A stretch of 5,853 nt of DNA from Rhodoferax sp. (GTDB taxonomy: Bacteria; Pseudomonadota; Gammaproteobacteria; Burkholderiales; Burkholderiaceae_C). The stretch covers positions 1 to 5,853 of the forward strand of contig JAEMRG010000132.1 in assembly GCA_016463455.1 (NCBI GenBank), in the 5' to 3' direction. Position 1 is the first letter of the stretch. Every line of letters starts with the position of its first letter. The notes below the pieces were generated by a model. It was not told the origin of the DNA. It worked only from the letters and a program-made list of their open reading frames with translations, and did no database searches. Below are positions 1-5,185 of the stretch, in pieces. A program made the translations under genes and the position numbers.

Positions 1-2228
1 AAGGCCTGCAAAAGCGCCTCGTCCCCGCTGATATGCGCCATGATGCGCAACTCGATCTGGCTGTAGTCCGCGCTGGCGATGACGCTGCCCGCGGGCGCGA
101 CAAAGGCTTCGCGCACGCGACGGCCCTCGGGCGTGCGAATAGGAATGTTTTGCAAATTCGGATCATTGCTAGACAGGCGTCCGGTCACCGCCACCGCCTG
201 TGCGTAATGGGTGTGGACGCGTCCAGTGCGCGGCAGGGCCAGTTGTGCGAGCTTGTCGGTGTAGGTGCCCTTGAGCTTGGCAAGGCCCCGGTGTTCCAAA
301 ATTTTGGCTGGCAGCGGAAAGTCCTCGGCCAGCTTTTCCAGCACTTCCTCGTCGGTGCTGGGTGCGCCGGTGGCGGTTTTCTTCACGACCGGCAGGCCTA
401 GCTTGACAAAAAATATCTCGCCAATTTGTTTCGGGCTGCTCAGGTTAAAGGGCTGGCCGGCCAAGGCGTGGGCCTCGTATTCCAGTTCCACAATACGCGC
501 GCCCAATTGCTGGCTTTGCGCAGCCAAGGTCGGGGCATCAATCAGCACGCCATTGCGCTCAATGCGGTACAGGGCTTCGCTGCTGTCGATTTCCAGCTGG
601 TAAATAAACAGCAAACTGGCGTCCATCTGCAAGCGCGGCCACAAGGCCTGGTGCACGTCCAGCGTCAAGTCGGCGTCCTCACAAGCGTATTGCCCGGCGC
701 GGGCGACATCCACCTGGTCAAAGCTGATCTGCTGCGCGCCTTTGCCACACAGGTCTTCAAAGCTCAGACCCTTGCGGCCCAAATGGCGCTCGGCCAGACT
801 TTCTAGGCCATGCGGCTTATGCACTTCGAGCACATAGCTTTGCAGCATGGTGTCGTGCACATAGCCGCGTACCTCGATGCCGTGGTTGGCAAACACATGG
901 CGGTCGTATTTCACATGCTGCCCCAACTTGTGCTTGCTAGCGTCTTGCAGCCAGGGCTTGAGCAGGGCCAGCACTTCGTCGCGGTCTAACTGCGCCGGAG
1001 CGGCCGGGTAGCGGTGCGCCAAGGGAATATAGGCGGCGGCGCCAACGGCCACGCTCAGGCTGATGCCCACAATCTCAGCGCGCATGGCGTCCAAGGAGGT
1101 AGTTTCGGTGTCTAGCGACACCAACTCGGCCGATTCAATCAGCGCCAGCCAGCGCTGCAGCGCGGCCTGGTCTAGCACGGTTTCGTAGTCGGTGGCGCGG
1201 GCTAGCAATGACTGCACCGGCGCACCGCCCTGTGCCTGGGCACTTGCATTACCCGCTTGGCTGGGCGCAGCCATTTCGCCAAACAAGTCCGCACCGCTGG
1301 CCTGGGACTTGGCAAGGGCTTTTTCTAATTGCCCGGCCACCGTGCCTGCCAATCCCTTAAAGCCAAAGCGCAAGTAAAACGCATGCAAGCCCGCCAGGTC
1401 TTCCGGGCCGCAGAGCAAGTCAGAAAATTCCGGCAAGGCCGGCAGCCAATCCAAGAGATCGCAATCGGTTTTGATGGTGAGCAACTGGCGCGCCGTTGGC
1501 AGCCAGTCCAGCGCGCTGCGCAGGTTCTCGCCAACCACGCCTTTGATAGAGGCCGCGTTATCGATCACGCCTTGCAAGCTGCCATGTTCCTGCAGCCATT
1601 TCACTGCGGTTTTGGGTCCGACCTTACTCACGCCGGGCACGTTGTCCACGGTATCGCCGACCAGATTTTGATAGTCCAGCATCAAATGCGCAGGCACGCC
1701 GAACTCTTCCAACACACCAGCCACATCGCGGCGTTTGCCGTTCATGGTGTCAATGATGGTGATACGCTCATTGACCAATTGCGCCAGGTCTTTATCCCCG
1801 CTGCTGACCACCACATCCATGCCGCGTGCAGCGGCCAGCACCGCCAAGGTGCCAATCACGTCATCGGCCTCGACGCCCGGCACATCGAGCACCTGCATGC
1901 CTAAAAGGCGCACCATTTCGTGGATAGGCTCAATTTGTACCCGCAAATCGTCGGGCATGGGCGCCCGCTGGGCTTTGTAGGCGGGGTAGATCGCGTCCCG
2001 AAAGGTCGGACCCTTGGCGTCAAACACGCAGGCCACATAGGCGGCAGGCACTTCTTTGCGCAAGGCCTGCATCATGTTGACCATGCCACGCAGCGCGCCG
2101 GTGGGGGTGCTGGCCGGGTCACCGGGCACGGCGCGCAGGTCGGGCATGGCATGAAAAGCGCGGTACAAATAACTGGAGCCGTCAATCAGCAGCAAAGCGG
2201 GCGTGGGAGCATTAGAAGTGGGGTGCAT
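1..2228 (-). CDS. polA: DNA polymerase I, N-terminal 742 residues (3' end cut by window edge)
   Basis: The enzyme fills gaps and removes RNA primers during lagging-strand synthesis and excision repair in the cytoplasm. I translated the minus strand from the ATG at 2228-2226 and the frame stays open to the left edge. Residues about 10-290 are the 5'-nuclease domain: LLLIDGSSYLYRAFHA near 12-27, VEADDVIGTLA near 119-129, SGDKDLAQLV near 143-152, and the H3TH motif NVPGVSKVGPKTA near 196-208. A low-complexity Ala/Gln/Gly linker spans about 300-340. The 3'-5' proofreading domain looks catalytically intact, with DTET (D373, E375), GQHVKYD (D442) and YACED (Y514, D518). The polymerase domain begins after about 540, with TGRLSSNDPNLQNIPIR near 682-698 and motif A DYSQIELR at 721-728. 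E. coli Pol I has 928 residues, so roughly 190 are missing here, including the O-helix and motif C, because the window ends and not because the gene is broken. The gene is divergent from thrB. Only a poorly spaced AGGCAGG lies upstream of the start. Confidence 0.97.
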   Translation of the reverse strand, partial: MHPTSNAPTPALLLIDGSSYLYRAFHAMPDLRAVPGDPASTPTGALRGMVNMMQALRKEVPAAYVACVFDAKGPTFRDAIYPAYKAQRAPMPDDLRVQIEPIHEMVRLLGMQVLDVPGVEADDVIGTLAVLAAARGMDVVVSSGDKDLAQLVNERITIIDTMNGKRRDVAGVLEEFGVPAHLMLDYQNLVGDTVDNVPGVSKVGPKTAVKWLQEHGSLQGVIDNAASIKGVVGENLRSALDWLPTARQLLTIKTDCDLLDWLPALPEFSDLLCGPEDLAGLHAFYLRFGFKGLAGTVAGQLEKALAKSQASGADLFGEMAAPSQAGNASAQAQGGAPVQSLLARATDYETVLDQAALQRWLALIESAELVSLDTETTSLDAMRAEIVGISLSVAVGAAAYIPLAHRYPAAPAQLDRDEVLALLKPWLQDASKHKLGQHVKYDRHVFANHGIEVRGYVHDTMLQSYVLEVHKPHGLESLAERHLGRKGLSFEDLCGKGAQQISFDQVDVARAGQYACEDADLTLDVHQALWPRLQMDASLLFIYQLEIDSSEALYRIERNGVLIDAPTLAAQSQQLGARIVELEYEAHALAGQPFNLSSPKQIGEIFFVKLGLPVVKKTATGAPSTDEEVLEKLAEDFPLPAKILEHRGLAKLKGTYTDKLAQLALPRTGRVHTHYAQAVAVTGRLSSNDPNLQNIPIRTPEGRRVREAFVAPAGSVIASADYSQIELRIMAHISGDEALLQA

Positions 2229-2370
2229 GGCGGCATTTTGCCTGCCTGCGTAGGGGCCAAAGTGCGCCGCCTACAATCGCGCCCGGTGCCACTGCGGGTC
2301 TGCCCTCGCCTTGGCGCACGCACAGTCGGCACTGCCTTTGGGCACTGCGCCCCTCATTCAGGTTTGCTTC
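2229..2370. promoter_or_regulatory. Divergent polA/thrB intergenic region
   Basis: This 142-bp stretch separates the two outward-reading start codons and should hold both promoters. Toward thrB there is a clear TACAAT. Toward polA I see only a weak CAAAAT at 2240-2235. The thrB-side leader holds two copies of GGCACTGC (2328-2335 and 2341-2348), a related GCCACTGC (2288-2295), and a short hairpin GGGC-ACTGC-GCCC (2340-2352). I could not recognise a threonine-rich leader peptide or a known riboswitch. Confidence 0.6.
2272..2277 (+). promoter_or_regulatory. Probable thrB promoter, -10 box TACAAT
   Basis: TACAAT matches the sigma-70 -10 consensus at five of six positions and sits in the context CCTACAATCGC. 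No good -35 is seen at 16-18 bp: the hexamers there are GTAGGG, CGTAGG and GCGTAG. Transcription would start near 2284 and leave a leader of about 87 nt before the ATG at 2371. The assignment is inferred from sequence and position only. Confidence 0.5.
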
Positions 2371-3348
2371 ATGGCGGTTTACACCCAAGTTTCCTTCGAC
2401 CAGGCCCATGCCTTTTTCCACACCCTGGGCTTGGGGCCGCTGACCCGTTTGCAGGGTTGCGCCGGCGGCATCGAAAACACCAATTACTTTGCCGATACCG
2501 CGCAAGCCCGCTATGTGCTTACCTTGTTCGAGCGCCTGAGCGCCGAGCAATTGCCCTATTACCTGCACCTGATGCGCCACCTGGCGCAGCACGGCATTCC
2601 CGTGCCCGACCCGGCGGCTAACGCCCAGGGCCAATTACTGCACAGCCTGCAAGGCAGGCCCACTTCTGTGGTGAGTTTGCTGGCCGGCAAAAGCGAATTG
2701 CAGCCCGGCACCGACCATTGCGCGCAAGTAGGCGCCATGCTGGCGCGCATGCATCTGGCCGGGCGCAGCTTTGACATGCAGCAGCCCAATTTGCGCGGCT
2801 TAGACTGGTGGCGGCGCACCGTGCCTGAAGTGCTGCCCTTTGTCACGCAAGAGCAAAACACCTTGTTGCAAAGCGAGTTACAGACCCAAGAAGCCCTGGC
2901 GCAGAGCGCGGATTACGCGGCCTTGCCGCGCGGGCCCATCCATGCCGACCTGTTCCGCGACAACGTGATGTTTGCGCCCGACGCCCAGGGCCGCGCCCAA
3001 CTGACGGGCTTTTTTGATTTCTACTTCGCCGGTAATGACGCCTGGGTGTTTGATATCGCCATCTGCCTGAACGACTGGTGTGTGAACGCCGCCGACGGTG
3101 TGGCCGATACGGCCCGTACCGACGCTTTTATGCGGGCCTATACCGATGTGCGCCGGCTGGAAGCGGCGGAACTGGCCGTATTCGCTGGCCTGCTGCGCGC
3201 GGCTGCCCTGCGTTTTTGGCTCTCGCGCTTGTGGGACTTGCACCTGCCGCGCGAAGCCGCCATGCTACAAGCCCATGACCCGGCTCCCTTTGAGCGCATA
3301 CTGCGCCAGCGTATCGCCCACCCACTCAGCTGGCACGCGCCCCTTTAG
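2371..3348 (+). CDS. thrB: Homoserine kinase, type II (protein-kinase-like fold)
   Basis: It phosphorylates L-homoserine to O-phospho-L-homoserine with ATP, the step before threonine synthase, in the cytoplasm. The product is 325 residues, the usual size for the betaproteobacterial and pseudomonad form. This form belongs to the aminoglycoside-phosphotransferase/choline-kinase fold and is not the GHMP-type ThrB of E. coli. The N-terminus MAVYTQVS and the segments GGIENTNYF (32-40) and RYVLTLFE (47-54) are typical of the family. The catalytic loop is HADLFRDN (191-198), with D193 as the likely base and N198 as a metal ligand. FFDF supplies D216 as the DFG-like metal ligand. I chose the ATG at 2371 because it gives the family N-terminus and has a weak AGG at 2360-2362, 8 nt upstream. 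An in-frame TTG at 2311 would add 20 unconvincing residues. The BPSS1780-family gene starts 18 bp downstream, so co-transcription is likely. Confidence 0.93.
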   Translation: MAVYTQVSFDQAHAFFHTLGLGPLTRLQGCAGGIENTNYFADTAQARYVLTLFERLSAEQLPYYLHLMRHLAQHGIPVPDPAANAQGQLLHSLQGRPTSVVSLLAGKSELQPGTDHCAQVGAMLARMHLAGRSFDMQQPNLRGLDWWRRTVPEVLPFVTQEQNTLLQSELQTQEALAQSADYAALPRGPIHADLFRDNVMFAPDAQGRAQLTGFFDFYFAGNDAWVFDIAICLNDWCVNAADGVADTARTDAFMRAYTDVRRLEAAELAVFAGLLRAAALRFWLSRLWDLHLPREAAMLQAHDPAPFERILRQRIAHPLSWHAPL

Positions 3349-3366
3349 CGCCACCAGCCCCACTGC

Positions 3367-4146
3367 ATGAAACTTCATATCGTTCCCGCCCGCCAAGGCA
3401 TCCTCTGGGTCAAACTAGGGATGCGCACTTTTTTTCGTCAACCGCTGGCACTGACCGGCTTGTTCTTTATTTTTATGGCGGTGATGTCGGTCATCTCTAT
3501 GGTGCCTGTCATAGGCAATGTGCTAGCCCTGGCCTTGCTGCCGGGCGCTACCCTGGGGCTGATGGTGGCCACGCAGGAAGCGCTCAAAGGTCAGTTCCCC
3601 ATGCCCAGCGTGTTGATCGCGGGTTTTCGTGCCGGGCGCGCGCAGATGCGCGCCATGCTGATTCTGGGTGCGCTGTATGCGCTGGGTTTTGTAAGCGTTC
3701 TGGGCTTGTCTGCCCTGGCCGATGGCGGCAAGTTCGCGCAAATGTATTTGTTTGGCGGCGCGGTGGGCAGCGAAGTCTTCCAAGACCCGGCGTTTGAAAC
3801 TGCCACGATGGTGGCCCTGCTGTTTTATATGCCTTTATCCTTGTTGTTCTGGTTCGCGCCGGCACTGGTCTATTGGAACAATCTCAGTCCGATGAAAAGC
3901 CTGTTCTTTAGCATGGTCGCCTGCATACGCAATATCGGCGCTTTCACGGTCTATAGCTTGGTGTGGATGCTGGCCTTTATGGTCATCGGGCTGGGCGTGG
4001 TGCTAGTGGCCGGTTTGTCCGGCAGCGAAGAGGCCGTAGCCCTGGTGCTGTATCCCACGGCGATGGTGATGGCGGCCATGTTTTTCAGCTCTATTTACTT
4101 CACCTACGCCGACAGTTTCAGTATCCCCAGCGTGCACTTGGCCTGA
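3367..4146 (+). CDS. BPSS1780-family integral membrane protein, function unknown
   Basis: The product is 259 residues of inner-membrane protein with no known biochemical activity. The N-terminus MKLHIVPARQG, the phrase WFAPALVYWNN (162-172) followed by KSLFFS (177-182) and ACIRN (185-189), and an aromatic/acidic YFTYADSF near the C-terminus match what I remember of the BPSS1780 family common in Burkholderiales. I see about six hydrophobic segments, near residues 27-49, 51-69, 95-117, 146-169, 192-216 and 223-245. A basic cytoplasmic-looking stretch, GFRAGRAQMR, lies at about 86-95. The start is supported by the family N-terminus, although the 18-bp gap after thrB has no Shine-Dalgarno sequence, so translation may be coupled to thrB. 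It converges on the LysE-type gene. The family assignment is from memory of its motifs. That it is a polytopic membrane protein is certain from the sequence. Confidence 0.88.
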   Translation: MKLHIVPARQGILWVKLGMRTFFRQPLALTGLFFIFMAVMSVISMVPVIGNVLALALLPGATLGLMVATQEALKGQFPMPSVLIAGFRAGRAQMRAMLILGALYALGFVSVLGLSALADGGKFAQMYLFGGAVGSEVFQDPAFETATMVALLFYMPLSLLFWFAPALVYWNNLSPMKSLFFSMVACIRNIGAFTVYSLVWMLAFMVIGLGVVLVAGLSGSEEAVALVLYPTAMVMAAMFFSSIYFTYADSFSIPSVHLA

Positions 4147-4204
4147 ATCGCTCTTGGGTGCTTGGCAGGCAAGACTGCACAGGCAAGCAGTCAAAGCTGA
4201 CCGC
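4147..4204. terminator. Possible weak bidirectional terminator in the convergent gap
   Basis: The gap between two converging genes contains a perfect 6-bp stem, GACTGC (4173-4178) with GCAGTC (4187-4192), and an 8-nt loop. A competing stem pairs TGCTTG (4159-4164) with CAAGCA (4184-4189). CAGGCAAG occurs twice, at 4166-4173 and 4180-4187. Neither strand has a convincing T-tract directly after the stem. The position fits a terminator, but the structure is not a textbook intrinsic one. Confidence 0.3.
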
Positions 4205-4816
4205 TTATTGCAAAACTCCCAGGGCTTTGCTGACTTGGTAGAGGCCAAATACCAGCAAAGCGATTGCTGACACGCCCAGCATCGCGTGTTTGATACCTTC
4301 GCCAAAGCGCGCCGCCAGCCCAAACACCAAGACAATCGCGGCCAAAGCGCCGACCAGCGTAAAGTAAAAACCGCCGAGAAAGGAGAGTCCAACCATCGGC
4401 GACTCGCGCCAACCCGCCACCAGAATCGGGCCGGTCACGAGGGTCCAAAAAATATACGGGCCCGGACTGAGCATATTCATCACCACCGCTTTGCCCAAAG
4501 GCAGGCCCGCTTCCACCTCCTGCACACCTTGCACCGGTGATGCACGCCATGCGCGCAAAGCGCCCCAGGCCAGATACAAGATGAACACGCCACTGACGCC
4601 ATACAAGACCTGCTCCATCCACACCGGCACTTGCGATAGCACCAGCAAGCACAAGGCGATGATGGGCCCGTCACTGAGCAAAGGCGCCAGCGCCGAGGGC
4701 AAAGTGCGGCGCCAGCCCTGGCTGATGGATTGCGAAATAAGGTAGGTTTGAAACGGCCCCGGCTGCGAAGCCGCAGCAAAACCGAATCCTATTCCCTGAA
4801 GCACGTACATCCACAT
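4205..4816 (-). CDS. LysE/RhtB-family amino-acid exporter-like membrane protein
   Basis: The product is 203 residues, the usual length for LysE/RhtB-superfamily proteins. These export amino acids such as lysine, arginine, homoserine or threonine across the inner membrane by proton-motive force. The N-terminal half has the family glycine/proline pattern: GIGFGFAAASQPGPFQTYL (8-26), with QPGP at 18-21, and APLLSDGPIIAL (44-55). The second half has NMLSPGPYIFW (114-124), matching the conserved Asn-x-x-Ser-Pro-Gly-Pro repeat element. Five to six hydrophobic segments are visible, near 4-26, 40-62, 70-90, 110-135, 143-170 and 178-200. The substrate cannot be told from sequence. The start is ATG at 4816, with a second in-frame ATG at 4810 that is equally plausible. 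There is no Shine-Dalgarno sequence, and a TACAAT box ends six bases before the first ATG. It converges on the thrB-BPSS1780 pair. Confidence 0.87.
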   Translation of the reverse strand: MWMYVLQGIGFGFAAASQPGPFQTYLISQSISQGWRRTLPSALAPLLSDGPIIALCLLVLSQVPVWMEQVLYGVSGVFILYLAWGALRAWRASPVQGVQEVEAGLPLGKAVVMNMLSPGPYIFWTLVTGPILVAGWRESPMVGLSFLGGFYFTLVGALAAIVLVFGLAARFGEGIKHAMLGVSAIALLVFGLYQVSKALGVLQ

Positions 4817-4822
4817 CGGGGC

Positions 4823-4828
4823 ATTGTA
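4823..4828 (-). promoter_or_regulatory. Probable -10 box (TACAAT) for the LysE-family gene, implying a leaderless start
   Basis: On the minus strand TACAAT is followed by GCCCCG and then ATG. A sigma-70 start site about 7 nt after the box would fall on or next to that ATG. The hexamers 16-18 bp upstream (TGAAGT, CTGAAG, GCTGAA) are poor -35 matches. A TTGATA at 4862-4857 is too far, with a 28-bp spacer. The absence of a Shine-Dalgarno sequence fits a leaderless or very short-leader mRNA. Confidence 0.45.
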
Positions 4829-4954
4829 GGTCGCAGGTAGGCAGACTTCAGCTCAGTATCAAGACCGCTGCCTAGTAGGAGGCGCCCCACGAAAAGCCGC
4901 TTAGGCCAGCGCTGCGCGCTGCGCCGGCGAAGTGTGCGGGCCGGATCTACATTT
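4829..4954. other. Intergenic stretch with no recognised gene
   Basis: This lies between the exporter promoter and the end of the small Cys-rich ORF. It contains the GC-rich hairpin at 4904-4925 and a small GCCT/AGGC inverted repeat at 4870-4883. A 107-codon minus-strand frame crosses it, but its peptide has no domain pattern and looks like chance. I see no RNA gene. Confidence 0.5.
4904..4925 (-). terminator. GC-rich hairpin, possible terminator of the small minus-strand ORF
   Basis: Read on the minus strand, GGC-G-CAGCGC-GCA-GCGCTG-GCC folds into nine base pairs with a single bulged G and a three-base loop. It lies about 30 nt after the stop of the candidate ORF at 4955. A short TTTT occurs eight bases further on, after TAAGCGGC. 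The T-tract is too short and too distant for a confident intrinsic terminator. On the plus strand nothing T-rich follows. Confidence 0.3.
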
Positions 4955-5179
4955 TTACCGTATGCGATAAGTCCTACCTTGCGCTTCGAGCTTGGTTTGG
5001 CAAGCCATGCAATGTGGGGTTTCGGGTATGGCGTCCACGCGAACTTCCAAAATTGCATCGCCGTACAAGGTACAAAAGCCATAGGCGAGCGCGTGGCGGC
5101 AGTGGCAGCCAAATTGCGCGGCTGATTGTCTAATCGTTAATCTGATGAATGTTCCCAGCGTGCCGCGTGTTGGTACCAT
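4955..5179 (-). CDS. Candidate small Cys-rich protein, possible zinc-binding
   Basis: This 74-residue open frame starts at ATG 5179-5177 and I do not recognise it as a named family. The part from about residue 22 on looks protein-like: CHCRHALAYGFC (25-36), LYGDAILEVRV (38-48), then PHCMAC (55-60) and a basic end, GRTYRIR. Five cysteines (25, 27, 36, 57, 60) plus histidines (26, 29, 56) could form a small zinc ribbon of CxC...C...CxxC type. By hand, G/C at third codon positions from Cys25 on is about 60 percent, which fits a gene but is not decisive. The first 20 residues come from an A/T-rich, promoter-like stretch, so the true start is uncertain. No Shine-Dalgarno sequence is seen. The start is only six bases from the divergent DUF599 start. 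It could instead be a chance frame, or the tail of a decayed gene. Confidence 0.42.
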   Translation of the reverse strand: MVPTRGTLGTFIRLTIRQSAAQFGCHCRHALAYGFCTLYGDAILEVRVDAIPETPHCMACQTKLEAQGRTYRIR

Positions 5180-5185
5180 GGAGGC

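Noticed and set aside
33..806. Plus-strand open frames at 33-401, 265-603 and 426-806
   Set aside because: They lie antisense to polA, whose minus-strand frame is unbroken and carries every expected Pol I motif. Their peptides show no domain pattern.
2229..2240. CAAAAT six bases before the polA ATG as evidence of a leaderless polA
   Set aside because: It matches the -10 consensus at only four of six positions, has no -35, and an AGGCAGG lies just upstream, so the case is too weak to call.
1329..2621. Long plus-strand open frames at 1329-1904 (191 codons) and 1920-2621 (233 codons)
   Set aside because: They are shadows of polA in high-G/C DNA. The second also runs through the divergent promoter region and out of frame into thrB, and its peptide looks random.
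2212..3243. Minus-strand frames antisense to thrB (2212-2634, 2559-2861, 2878-3243)
   Set aside because: The plus-strand thrB frame has full family motifs across its length. The antisense frames have none.
4191..4652. Minus-strand 153-codon frame overlapping the LysE-family gene
   Set aside because: It is in another frame of the same strand as a well-supported transporter. Its Gly/Arg/Trp-rich peptide has no membrane topology or motif.
4789..5112. Minus-strand 107-codon frame over the intergenic region
   Set aside because: It overlaps both the exporter start and the Cys-rich ORF in another frame. Its low-information, basic peptide and lack of motifs suggest chance.
4934..5125. Plus-strand 63-codon frame opposite the Cys-rich ORF
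   Set aside because: It has no Shine-Dalgarno sequence or recognisable motif, and the opposite frame has the more orderly cysteine and Gly/Asp pattern. It is not excluded, but it is the weaker candidate.
5114..5143. TTGCGC...TAATCT as a promoter for the DUF599 gene
   Set aside because: The 18-bp spacer is acceptable, but the -10 matches at only three of six positions. The stretch is A/T-rich and probably promoter-like, but the exact boxes cannot be supported.
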